Assembly: GCA_019649035.1 (NCBI GenBank)
Contig: BMAT01006309.1
Location: 2,032-37,985 of the forward strand
Length of the DNA: 35,954 nt
Direction of reading: 5' to 3'
Source: Elysia marginata
Lineage: Eukaryota; Mollusca; Gastropoda; Plakobranchidae
Shown one piece after another: positions 1-9,720 of this stretch (positions are counted from its first letter, which is position 1; each line of letters starts with the position of its first letter). A program made the translations under genes and the position numbers. Below the pieces are notes generated by a model. The model ran no database searches. It worked only from the letters and a program-made list of their open reading frames with translations, and was not told the DNA's origin.

Positions 1-2402
1 CATAAGTGAACTTTTTTAAAGTTGTTTTTGGTGTACTAGCGGATAGTACAGACTGGTCTCAAGTTAAAAAACTAATATTCTTGATGAACTTTTAAGTATA
101 CCGGTGTCTATATTCGACTGTATTTTACTTATCGGGGTTTAATATTGACTTTTTTAACGAAAAATTTCAAAATACACGAGTTTATTTATGTCAAAAGTGA
201 TAGATCTTAAAGATGATTTGAGGGTACTAGGATGTATTTAAGACTGTCCTTTACTCACATATGTTCAGCCTTTACAACCTTTTGTGTAAACTGGTGTCTA
301 TTATTGATTGTCATTTACGCATCAATGTTGGAGATAGCCCTATTTTTCATTGAATAGTTCTTTAAGTTGTACTGCAAATAAGTCATAAGTGAACTTTTTT
401 AAAGTTGTTTTTAGTGTACTAGCGGATAGTCCAGACTGGTCACAAGTTAAATACAAAGATTCTTGAGGAAATGTTAAGTATACAGGTGTCTATATTCCTC
501 TGTTGTTCACTTTTCGGGGTTTAATATAGTTTTTTTTTAACGGAAAAATTGAAAAACACGGCTGCAATTAGGTCAAAAGTGATAGATCTTAGAGATTTTT
601 TGTGGGTACTAGGATTTAGTGTAGACTGTCCTATACTCATATATGTTCAGCCTTTACAACCTTTCGTGTTAACTGGTGTCTATGATCGATTGTGTTTTAT
701 GCATGAATGTTGGAGATAGCCGAATTTTTCATTGAATAGTTCATTAAGTTTTACTGCAAAAAAGTCATAAGTGAACTTTTTTAAAGTTTTTTTTAGTGTA
801 CTAGCGGGAATTTCAGACTGGTCTCAAGTAAAATACAGAGATTTTTTATGAACTTTTAAGTATACAGGTGTCTATATTCGACTGTATTTCACTTATCGGG
901 GTTTAATATAGAGTTTTAACGGAAAATTTGAAATACACGACTGCACTTATGTCAAAAGTGATACATCTTAAAGATGATTTCAGGGTACTAGGATGTAGTG
1001 TAGACTTTCCTTTAGTCACGTATGTTAAGCCTTAAAAACCTTTCTTGTAAACTGATGCCTATGAGCGATTGTGTTTTACGCATTAATGTTAGAAATAGCC
1101 AATTTTATCATTGAATAGTTCTTTAAGTTGTACTGCAAATAAGTCATAAGTAAACATTTTTAAAGTTGTTTTTAGTGTACTAGCTGATAGTCCAGACTAG
1201 TCTCAAGTGAAATACTAAGATTTTTGATGAACTTTTAAATATACCGGTGTTTTTACTCGACTGTATTTCACTTATCGGGGTTTAATATAGAATTTTTTAA
1301 CGGGAAATTTGAAATACACGACTGCACTTAGGTCAAATGTGATAGATCCTAAAGATGATTTGAGGGTAAAAGGATGTAGTGTAGACTGTCCTTTACTCAT
1401 ATATGTTCAGCCTTTACAACCTTTCTTGTAAACTGGTGTCTATGATCGATTGTATTCTACGCATCAATGTTGGAGATAGCCGAATTTTTCATGGAATAGT
1501 TCTTTAAGCTGTACTGCAAATAAGTTATAAGTGAACAATTTTTACGTTGTTTTTAGTATAATAGCGGATATTCCAGACTAGTCTCAAGTGAAATACTAAG
1601 ATTCTTGATGAACTTTTAATTTTACCGGTGTCTATATTCGACTGTATTTCACTTATCGAGGTTTAATATAGTTTTTTAACGGAAAATTTGAAAAACACGG
1701 CTGCAATTAGGTCAAAAGTGATAGATCTTAAAGATTATTTTAGGGTACTAGGATGTAGTGTAGACTGTCCTTTACTTATATATGTTCAGCCTTTACAACC
1801 TTTCTTGTAAACTGGTGTCTATGATCGATTGTATTCTACGCATCAATGTTGGAGATAGCCGAATTTTTCATTGATTAGTTCTTTAAGTTTTACTGCAAAT
1901 AAGTCACAAGTGAACTTTTTTAAAGTTATTTTTAGTGTACTAGCGGTAATTCTAGACTGGTCTCAAGTTAAAAAACTAAGATTCTTGATGAACTTTTAAG
2001 TATACCGGTGTCTATATTCGACTGTATTTTACTTATCGGGGTTTAATATGGACTTTTTTAACGAAAAATGTCAAAACACACGACTGCATTTATGTCAAAA
2101 GTGATACATCTTAAAGATGATTTGAGGGTACTAGGATGTAGCGTAGACTTTCCTTTACTCACATATGCTCAGCCTTTACAACCTTTCTTGTAAACTGGTG
2201 TCTATGATCGATTGTGTTTTACGCATCAATGTTGGAGATAGCCGATTTTTTCATTGAATAGTTCTTTAAGTTGAACTAGAAATAAGTTATAAGTGACCTT
2301 TTTTTTAATTTGCTCACATATGTTCAGTCTTTACAGTATTCTTCGTATACTGGAGTCTCAATCGCATGAGTTTTTCTCTTTATTAGGATGTGCTCTAGGA
2401 TG
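1..2402 (+). repeat. Satellite array, left subfamily (~382-bp dimeric unit)
   Basis: Tandem array that runs off the left edge. The marker CATAAGTGAAC recurs near 384, 765, 1145, 1526, 1905 and 2288, giving a period of 379-383 bp and about 6.3 units. Each unit is two related halves of ~191 bp. Half A starts GTACTAGCGGATAGTCCAGA (first at 33) and half B starts GTACTAGGATGTAGTGTAGA (first near 224). The last unit lacks most of half A: at about 2300 the sequence jumps from the end of B into CTCACATATGTTCAG of the next B and then decays by about 2400. No coding frame is visible. It is non-coding satellite DNA; a centromeric or heterochromatic role is possible but not shown by the sequence. Confidence 0.96.
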
Positions 2403-2409
2403 TTACCGA

Positions 2410-2832
2410 TCACGGCTCTCTGGAGCTATGACAGAAAGGCCTTATTCTGGCGTTGGCGGATGAAGTTGGCAGCCAGATCAAAACCAACTTGCCTGAGGAA
2501 GTCCCCTCTGTCATCAGGTCCAGAGAGAAAGTGGTCAGAAACTCTCTCATGAAAACTTCTCGGGCAGCAATTGTTGAGACATCCAACATATTGAAAAAAT
2601 ACACTATTGGCCATCTCTGTGTCTTTCGCTTACAATTGTAGCGATAGGTCGTTTGGTCCATTGAGTCAACCCCACCCTTTGTACTGTTAAACTTTTTACA
2701 ATGAGGGGTTTTTTTCTGCTCAGTCCCATCAACTTCTTGTGTACTGTGCATAGAAGAAGATAGGTATTTTACCTCATATAGGGTCGGGGTGATTGGCCAC
2801 CCCAAGGTGGAAAATGAGTTGTGTTGGAACAT
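2410..2832 (-). pseudogene. piggyBac-type transposase, C-terminal fragment
   Basis: A 140-codon frame encodes the C-terminal part of a piggyBac/PGBD DDE transposase (DDE_Tnp_1_7 type). Visible signatures are the SSSMH strand, then FNSTKGGVDSMDQ, which carries the conserved late Asp pair, then KRKTQRWPIVYFFNMLDV, the classic RWP...F.NMLD block. Full-length members are about 500-600 residues, so the N-terminal DNA-binding part, the earlier catalytic Asp residues and the C-terminal cysteine-rich zinc-binding region are all missing. The frame starts at an internal ATG; upstream sequence is not recognisably transposase. Its 3' end abuts the ragged end of the left satellite. It is a dead transposon piece, not a domesticated gene as far as can be seen. 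Confidence 0.9.
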
Positions 2833-2999
2833 GTGGCGGTGAGTGTTAACATGGTTGTGTTGTACTCCGGCCTTCTTCTAATAGGCTGCTCACAAGATGT
2901 ATTTTGATCCAACATCGATCAAAATGGAGACATACTCGTCAACAATTTTTTTTCACATTTTGTGAAAATTGATTTTCTACTTGGATCGTTTAGGCAGAG

Positions 3000-3064
3000 A
3001 GAGATAGTGAGAGAGAGAGAGATAAAGAGAGAGAGAGTGAGGGAGAGAGAGAAAGAGAGAGAGA
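3000..3064 (+). repeat. (GA)n microsatellite, imperfect
   Basis: Interrupted GAGAGA tract with GATA, GTGA and GGGA interruptions. Purines lie on the plus strand, as in the other GA tracts of this window. Confidence 0.9.
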
Positions 3065-3340
3065 TTAAAAACAAAAACGAAATCCTTGTTACAATGCTAA
3101 AGGTAGAAGCTTCTTGCTGATAAAGACATAAGGGTGAAAAAGAGATTTATATGGGGGTGAACATTTCTAACCGTGCTGGATAGAGGCGGTTAGATCATGG
3201 GAGAGGACGTAGAGGAAATAAAGGGCAAAAGAAACAGATAGATGAACAGACTTGTCAGCAGTTAGAAAAACACCTGAATATACACATCTTTTGACAAACC
3301 GACAGAATAAGAAAGAAGAAACATATTTATTGAGCAGAAC
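3065..3340. other. No gene seen
   Basis: AT-rich unique sequence between a GA tract and a SINE. No conserved frame, RNA gene or repeat is recognised. Confidence 0.5.
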
Positions 3341-3644
3341 GTTGGTTGGTTTTTTGAATTTTTAACGTTCCACTCAACTTCGAGGTTATATCATAAACGG
3401 CGCTGGAGACAATTTGAAAGCGCGATGCCACACTGTGATGTAAGGAGCGGTTGCATACACCACACCCAGTCACATTATCCTGACACCGGGCCGACCAGAC
3501 TTAAGACTAAATCCATAATGCCAGACACTAGGCGGATCAGCTGCTAATACCAATTTTAAGTCCTTGGTATGACTCGGCCGGGGATCGAACCACGCACCTC
3601 CCGATCTCTGAGCGACTGCCTTACCGCTGTGCCACAGAGCCGGT
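3341..3644 (-). mobile_element. tRNA-derived SINE, full length
   Basis: Non-autonomous retroposon read on the minus strand. The head at 3644 is tRNA-like. Its A box TGGCACAGCGG (plus-strand complement 3624-3634) and B box GGTTCGATCC (complement 3582-3591) form an internal pol III promoter. The body, with GCAGCTGATCCGCCTAGTG and TGTCAGGATAATGTGAC, is shared with three other copies in this window (5061, 7582, 29511). The 3' tail is a short AACCAACCAAC run at 3341-3350. No clear target-site duplication is seen. It would depend on a partner LINE for mobilisation. Confidence 0.92.
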
Positions 3645-3679
3645 AATTGGATGAATGATAAACGGAAGAATAGCAGGAA

Positions 3680-3802
3680 AAAAGGGAGAAGAAAGAAAGA
3701 GAGATTGAAAACGAGCGCATAAAGGATAGAGAGAGAGGGAGAGAGTGTGCGTGTAAGTGAAAGTGAGAGAGTTAAAGAAAGTGTGTGAGTGTGTGTGTTT
3801 TA
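3680..3802 (+). repeat. Purine-rich GA then GT microsatellite
   Basis: Imperfect GAGA-rich stretch passing into GTGTGAGTGTGTGTG near 3780-3800. Simple sequence; the open frame on the other strand is an artefact of composition. Confidence 0.8.
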
Positions 3803-3930
3803 ACTGTGAGTAAGAACCCCTCATATGAACAACCCATCACCAAAACACAAAAAGGAGTAAGCTTCCATCTACCGGCAAAACGGAGAATATTGAGATGCTC
3901 TCCAAATATCTTTCGGTTTATATTAAAGAA

Positions 3931-4450
3931 AAAAAAACTAATGAAACTTATCAGGAGATGTTAGAGAAACGTTTAAGACAGGAAGCCCAATATATCTATA
4001 TTGTCTAAGAAAGTTCAAGTGTGAGCATCTTGAGTTGCGCTAACTGGAGAGAATGTTTTGAAGATAAAAGAACTGTCTCTGTCAGATCGAAATATTACTT
4101 AGGAGACTTAGTTAAGAAAATTAATTTGTCTTATTGTTCAGTTAAGACTGTTTGGCATGATAATTTGAACACTTCAAAGGTCTCTGCTAGCTTCCCCCCC
4201 CCCTCGCTTATTGCCAGATGAAATGAAAGCTGAATGGAAGTAGTGGTGTAGGTTATTGCTATATTGCGTAAAAGGAAACAACTTTTCTGACAGACTTATA
4301 ACTTTACATATGAAAATTGGCACTACTTTCATTAAAGAGAGAACTGAGAGAGCGCGATTTGGCGACAAAAATTTGCTACTAAAGATTGAGTGCGGGACCA
4401 ACCTAGAGGAATTTTACTCTCAAGGTCATTACAAAGTCAAAGGGCAATAG
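3931..4450 (+). pseudogene. mariner-family (Tc1/mariner) transposase relic
   Basis: Decayed copy of a mariner transposase (DD34D-type family). 4021-4190 encodes the second helix-turn-helix region: LSYCSVKTVWHDNLNTSKVS matches the family block around SYGSV..IL..DL...KVSA. After a C-homopolymer near 4193-4202 the frame shifts to LPDEMKAEW (about 4209-4235), then NNFSDRLIT near 4280. In another frame YENWHYFH (about 4305) sits where the family has the D-E-x-W block of the first catalytic Asp; that Asp is replaced by Tyr. Further upstream, NETYQEML (about 3938) resembles the first helix region. At least two frameshifts and several stops make it non-functional. The C-terminal half and the terminal inverted repeats are not seen. 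Confidence 0.75.
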
Positions 4451-5060
4451 AAAAAATGTGTCAATCTACTTGGTGACTAAGTTAATAATTGAAATATGTA
4501 AAGGCATTTCATGTCTCTACTATGTGAGCTAACACAGTCTGCAATTTGCACTGAACCACGAGACTAAGTCTAGAAAGTTTTCTAGCGTTGAGCATGGAAT
4601 GGGAGTGTGAATCGTTTTGCCCTCTATCATAGTCTACCTAAAGGTGAATAGTCCAGACGGTGGACATTGGGCGTGGGGTAATGGTATTTGAGATTTAACT
4701 TTTGCATTATTTTGACAGAGTTCGGAGAGCTCTCCCAGGTGAAAAGTGAAAATGAGTTACGATATTCGCCACCAGGTGTAAATTTATGTAGGAAATATGC
4801 AGATTCTGCATAAGACAAAGTTCTAATTCTATCATGCAAGATTAAAAGATTTGGTGAACATGCTCTCCTTCTGTGCTCCCCATGTTTGATACAACCTGCG
4901 TCAGCGGCTTAGCGAGATTGAACTTGAGAGTGCGTTCAAGATATATATAATATCTCATCTATTTCGGAAACATTATTTTGTGGAACGCGTGCTTTATTTG
5001 GTTCTGTATGTTTTGTGGGTAAAAATGTCGTGAATAATATATCTCCAAATTTTAAATTAT
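4451..5060. other. No gene seen
   Basis: Unique AT-rich sequence. A 70-codon frame on the minus strand at 4627-4839 has no recognisable motif and is probably chance. Confidence 0.5.
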
Positions 5061-5326
5061 GAAGCGCCCGGGAGGTATATGGTTCTATCCTCTGCTAAGT
5101 CAAACCAAGGGCTTTAAAATTGGTACTAGCAGCTGATCCGCCTAGTGTCTGGCTTAATGGATTTAGTTTTAAGTCTGCTCGGCCCGGTGTCAGGATAATC
5201 TGACTTGGTGTGGTGTAGGCAAGCGCCCCAAACATCACAGTGTGGCAGAACGCCTTCAATTGTCCCGAGCGCCATCTCTGATATAACCTCGAAGTCGACT
5301 GGATCGTTAAATAATCAATCAAACAA
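5061..5326 (+). mobile_element. tRNA-derived SINE, head truncated
   Basis: Same family as the copy at 3341-3644 but on the plus strand. The A-box half of the tRNA-like head is missing and the B box has decayed to GGTTCTATCC. The body (GCAGCTGATCCGCCTAGTG, then a degraded GTGTCAGGATAATCTGAC) is recognisable, and the tail ATAATCAATCAAACAAAC runs straight into an inverted-repeat arm at 5326. No target-site duplication is clear. Confidence 0.9.
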
Positions 5327-5394
5327 ACTGTCACAGGTCCACTTTGTCACAGTTTATCATTTGGATGGTTTGTCACAGGACCAATTTGTCACAC
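5326..5394 (+). repeat. Left inverted-repeat arm, two copies of a 27-bp motif
   Basis: Two tandem copies of a motif with the pattern TTTGTCACAGGACCAATTTG, one at 5326-5352 and one at 5368-5394. The second copy matches the reverse complement of 6080-6106 at 24 of 27 positions. Each motif holds two TGTGACA words about 17 bp apart. Confidence 0.75.
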
Positions 5395-6079
5395 GCCTGC
5401 ATCAAGAGTACTGGATCTTAAACTTCCTTTCTTTGATTATGTCAAACCATATTTATCGCCCTCGTTCTGCCTTTAAAGAAATAAATGGTCTTAAAAAATT
5501 TTAATTGTGTTCGTTTTTTGTATCAATGTTTGTAGACCTAGTGTGTAAACTTAAACAACATAGCTCATTGAACATTTTTTATTATTATTTTCTAACCATT
5601 AGGCATTTAAAAACTACGTCATTTTGATTTTTGTGGGCACTTCAAAGGAAAAAAATGGCCTCCTCAAATTACTCCTCTCTTTACCTCCTTTTTCAATGCA
5701 CATGTTTTTCCTACAAATTGTGTTGATCTCTATAATTTATGTCTTGAAACAAGACTCATGAAGAAAATCGCTGTATTATTTGATACAGTTGCAGCACTTT
5801 AATGCTGTAGTTATAACTTAAGATTTCATTCTTTCTTGGTGTAGAGATCGTTCCTTTAAAATGTTAAGACAGCTCGTGTTTTTCAATCTGTCTTCTATTT
5901 ATGCAAATGAAACTAAGCAAATGACTCTGTAATGAATGCTGTTTTGATGAAAAGAAAAATGAAGATAAAATTCAATTCGTACAATCAAATAATGATTCAT
6001 CTACTCTTTTTGAGAATTTCAGTGATAACTTCCATCATGCTGGATACAATTAGGCCAGTCAAGGCGGGTGGACCTGATA

Positions 6080-6106
6080 ATGTGACAAACTGGGCCTGTG
6101 ACAAAC
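6080..6106 (-). repeat. Right inverted-repeat arm
   Basis: A single 27-bp copy containing TGTGACAAACTGGGCCTGTG, inverted relative to 5368-5394 with three mismatches. Confidence 0.75.
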
Positions 6107-6228
6107 TAGTATGCTAAAAAAAAAACACGAGTAGGAATGTATGAATCTGCACATGTTTGGCGATACACTGGTATACCCTAGGCATAGTTAGACTGTGACC
6201 TCACTCTCAGCACTTTGTTTATTTTACG

Positions 6229-7383
6229 TCTCAGATCGCTCAATTAGTGCGAGGTCAGACTGGTGAGGGCATTTTGCCGCAGGTAATAACAGGCATTGAT
6301 ATGTCCAGTGCCTTTGACACCATAGACAGACACCTTCTCCTTAACATACTGAAGAATATCATTTGGGAGGACGAACAACGCATAATCAGATACTTGCTTA
6401 GTAACACAGAACTATCTATAAAGCTCAAAGGATCATCAAAAGCAAAATCATTCAAGTCAAATATTGGAACACCTCAAGGCGATAGCCTCAGCCCTGTCTT
6501 ATTCATTGTCTATTTAGAACATGCGCTCAAAAACATACGGAAGATTGAGACACTCTACACTCAAAACACTCTAGAACTGGCATACGCAGACGACGTTGAC
6601 TTTGTTTTAACAACTGACTTTGTCGACTTAGAAACAATTCAAAAAGAGTTAGCAGACTTCAGGTTAAATGTTAATACCAACAAAACTGAATAAACACTCG
6701 TTAAAAAAGACGGAGAAGATTGGAAAAAAGTGAAGAAAGTAGGCTCATTGCTGGGAGATACAGAAGATATTGAAAGAAGGAAACAAATATCCAACTTCGC
6801 CCAACAAAAGCTGTCAAGCATCTGGATAAGAAACGACAAGGTGAAACAAGTAACAAGACTAAACCTATACCGAGCATTTGTGAAGTCAATACTTCTGTAT
6901 AACTGCGGCACATGGTCTCTGACAAAGCAAGAAAAACACAAATTATTCACTTTCAACCGCAGGTAATTAAAAACGATCCTCAATATCAAATAGCCTACAG
7001 TAATCAAAGACAATGCTCTCTATCAGAAGACAGGTGAAACTCCTATATCTTTAACCATTCTCGAAGCGCGGTGGCGACTTTTGGGTCATATTTTAAGACA
7101 GGCCATCAATACACCACCCAACGTTGCAATGACTAAATAATTCAAAATGGAGGGAAGCAAACAGCGACGCCGACCAAAAACATCGATTGTGACTACACTA
7201 CAACGAGACCTCAAGAGTCACAACAACGATCACTGGTCAACTAGTTTACATTCAATTAATGATTTTGACCAACTTCGCGACATAGCACAGAACAGATCCG
7301 ACTGGAAGCACCTGACGCAAGCAATAATATACAGATCAACCCAGGCAGAGACGTCAGTCGACGTCGCAGCGGAAGGGCATTAA
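6229..7383 (+). pseudogene. Non-LTR retrotransposon reverse transcriptase, 5'-truncated
   Basis: LINE polymerase relic. In one uninterrupted frame it shows RT motif A (GIDMSSAFDTID, about 6292), motif B (GTPQGDSLSPVLF, about 6469), motif C (LAYADDVDFV, about 6577), a thumb-like segment (GSLLGDTEDIERRK and LLYNCGTWSLTK), and the C-terminal block RWRLLGHILR (about 7069). All pieces share the same frame. Four in-frame stops break it: 6691, 6964, about 6988 and about 7138. The catalytic YADD is intact. No endonuclease domain is present upstream, so the copy is 5' truncated. The same C-terminal block recurs at 18368-18772. The LINE clade could not be fixed by eye. Confidence 0.92.
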
Positions 7384-7581
7384 CTAACTAATGCCACAGG
7401 TTTGCCCGCTGCGCCTGCGACCGTTAACTTGCAGCTCTGGTAGAAGTAGGGCTTGAAGGGCAAGTGGCCGAAATAGAGACTTGCTGCCCGCCTCTCAGTC
7501 TTAGTAATTCTATTGAGTTTTAGTTACAGTTAAAACCCTATTGAATTAAGCTTGAGTTAAAAGTCTGAAGCCAAAAAGGTT
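7384..7581 (+). other. Probable LINE 3' untranslated region and flank
   Basis: GC-richer stretch after the LINE stop codon (GCCACAGGTTTGCCCGCTGC and onward), fading into AT-rich sequence before the next SINE. No frame is supported. Confidence 0.4.
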
Positions 7582-7891
7582 GTAGGGTAGGTTAGGTTGT
7601 TTGAATTTTAACGTCTCTTTTTAACTACAAGGTTATATCAGAGACGACGCTTGGGACAATTGAAAGCGTGCTCCCACATTGTGGTGTAAGGAGCGCTTGC
7701 ATACACCACACCCAGTCACATTATCCTGACACTGGGCCGATCAGACTTAGCACTAAATCCATAATGCCAGACACTAGGCGGATCAGCTGCTAATACCAAT
7801 ATTAAAGTCCTTGGTTTGACACGGACGGGGATCGGACCACGCACCTCCCGATCTCTGAGCGAGTGACTTACCGCTAGGCTACAGAGCCTGT
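7582..7891 (-). mobile_element. tRNA-derived SINE, full length, with target-site duplication
   Basis: Same family as 3341-3644. The head at 7891 has A box TAGCCTAGCGG (complement of 7871-7881) and a B box GGTCCGATCC (complement of 7829-7838) with one change. The tail at 7582-7600 reads CAACCTAACCTACCC on the minus strand. The 10-bp word CAAAAAGGTT flanks both ends (7572-7581 and 7892-7901) and is taken as the target-site duplication, fixing the element at about 310 bp. Confidence 0.93.
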
Positions 7892-7901
7892 CAAAAAGGT
7901 T

Positions 7902-9189
7902 TTAAGAGAAAGTTTTCACTGGATTACAAAATTCTCGAATAATTACTTTAGGTGTTTAACTCTTTGAAATAGTATATAAGTGGTTACGTAAGAAAAATGA
8001 AACATTTTGTGCCAAAACCGAGTTTTCATTTATTGGTAATATAGGAAACCTCTACAAAAAACTAGTAGCTTGCTGTTGTCGAAGCCGAAAGTCACTACCT
8101 TAATACTCACGAGAAAGACATTGATTTTCTTTAAAAAAAAATATGAAGTATAAATATATAGAAAGGACAAACTGTGGTCTTCTAGAAAATACCTAGGCTG
8201 CTAAGTTTCTTATTTTGTCGCGTCGATATACTTTCATGTTGGACTTTATTTAAAAAATTAAACAGAAATATGCGCCGTAACTATCTTTTATGAGTTATTA
8301 GTCTCATGCTAAAGTATTTACTCTTATGCCAAAGAATTATTTAGTTCATTTAAAAAAACGAGAAATGTTATCTTTCATCAGAAAAAAACTGATAAATTAA
8401 GTAAAAATTTCAGGAGCATATCAACACAAACATAAAGTCCAACCGCCAGTTCAGTTTTGTAAAGAATGAATATTATCACTTGATTTTTGTCGAAGCACTT
8501 CATTTGGTTGGAATTGATGTCACCCGTTTGTTCACGACGGTAGATAAACTACTACCTTAGAACAAAAAGCTGTAATTATCTTTACATATTGTATAATTAG
8601 CCTGACCTATATTTGCCTTAAAGAAATCCCATGCTCATTGTTACTGGAGCAGATCTGAGTATTTAAAATGTTCTAAGTGCTCTCTTTTTATACTTTTTCT
8701 TCTATCTTCGTGCCACACATGGGCGGTGCAATCGGCCACGATAAATAATTACAATGCAAGAAGAGCGCATATTATAAATTTCTCTTGGAAAACTTCTTCT
8801 CAGAAGCCCATTGTTCTGAACTAAATCTATGTCACAACTTGGAAAACATGATATCTCCTGCATTCCTTCTTGAAGATTTTCTTTATGTGGCGCGATAGCA
8901 AAAAATTATTTCGCAGCTTTTATAAAGAAAAACACTTTTAGACCACCTTTGTTACACAATTCAGCACAAAGAGGTAGATTTAGGTCAGAACCATTGCTTG
9001 CGGGCAAGAACGATAATTTTGCGCTTTAACACCATTCACAATAGGCAATGAAGAAGACTGAAGGGATTGGTTTTTCGTCATTTATCATATAACCCTGGAA
9101 ATATATAGATTCTAGGTCAGCCCGTTTAATTAGAAGATGTAGTGAGTCTAGGTTCAGATTAAACGGTTTTTTTTCGTCTATCATTACAG
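7902..9189. other. No gene seen
   Basis: AT-rich unique sequence of about 1.3 kb. No frame over about 60 codons, no RNA gene and no repeat shared with the rest of the window. Confidence 0.5.
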
Positions 9190-9253
9190 ATTGGCAGAGT
9201 TGGAGAAATATCGCGAGGCTGAGGCTGAAGTGGAACGAGCATGGAGCAGCTGA
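9190..9253 (+). CDS. Candidate orphan terminal exon (coiled-coil-like)
   Basis: A good 3' splice-site context (a T-rich run, then CTATCATTACAG) ends at 9189. It is followed by one base and 20 codons, LAELEKYREAEAEVERAWSS, and then TGA at 9251. The peptide is Glu/Ala-rich with heptad-like spacing and looks protein-coding, but no upstream exon was found. A second frame through the same bases stays open to about 9297 and is less protein-like. It may be a captured or relic exon, or chance. I do not recognise a family. Confidence 0.28.
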
Positions 9254-9365
9254 AGAAACGTCTGGGTCATTTGTTGATACAATTATCTATTTTGTATAAA
9301 AATTTTTGGAAAATGGTTGTTTATCGAAAAAGGCCGTAACGCTCTGAAGATTGTGCCACACTAAA

Positions 9366-9530
9366 GATTACATTTATCTCTCTGTTTTACTGCTATTTTG
9401 ACTTAATGATTACAATTTTCTCTCTTTTTTACCTTTAATTTGACTCAATTGTTACAGTTTTCTCTCTTTTACCATTAATTTGACTTAATGTTTACACGTT
9501 TCTCCCTGTTTTACCATTAATGTGACTTAT
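9366..9530 (+). repeat. Minisatellite, four copies of a ~41-bp unit
   Basis: Units begin near 9366, 9408, 9450 and 9490, each of the form GATTACA, TTTCTCTCTTTTACC, ATTAATTTGACTTAAT with small changes. Spacing is 40-42 bp. Confidence 0.85.
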
Positions 9531-9545
9531 TGGTTCATAATATAG

Positions 9546-9720
9546 CGCCTGGCTGGCTCAAATTGAAGGTGGAAATGTCTATGCGCTCTCTGTAAATAGA
9601 ACTGATTTGTTACAAGTAGATCAGGAGCTTGTCAATGTCATCACTAGGGTTCATGTGAGGAACTTTGGCCATGATGGAAAAGTGAAAAGCGCCCTAGATT
9701 TCATCAGGGTTCAGAGCTAA
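9546..9720 (+). CDS. Unrecognised coding-like patch, possible exon or relic
   Basis: Read on the plus strand, an AG at 9544-9545 is followed by one base and 57 codons ending in TAA at 9718. It contains IEGGNVYALSVNRTDLLQV and RVHVRNFGHDGKVKSALDF, which look like natural protein, and the patch is GC-richer than its flanks. It is preceded by the minisatellite, which could be intronic. Alternatively the minus strand of the same bases reads VPHMNPSDDIDKLLIYL before a stop, loosely like the start of a retrotransposon gag domain. Strand and function are unresolved. Confidence 0.22.

Larger units (their letters stand above)
5326..6106. mobile_element. Possible non-autonomous inverted-repeat element
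   Basis: About 780 bp bounded by inverted copies of the TGTGACAAA-type motif. The interior (5395-6079) is AT-rich and holds no transposase-like frame. This is what a MITE or foldback element would look like, but no target-site duplication was found and the family is not identified. It could also be two independent copies of a short repeat. Confidence 0.4.

Noticed and set aside
4627-4839. 70-codon minus-strand frame
   Set aside because: Looks somewhat protein-like but has no recognisable domain, no splice support and no partner exon.
7582-7600. Telomere-like CCTAA units
   Set aside because: Only two or three units, always at the SINE 3' end; an interstitial telomere would be longer.
3341-7891. 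Possible tRNA genes at the A-box/B-box heads
   Set aside because: The heads are attached to a shared SINE body in several copies and do not form a complete cloverleaf with acceptor pairing that I can see.
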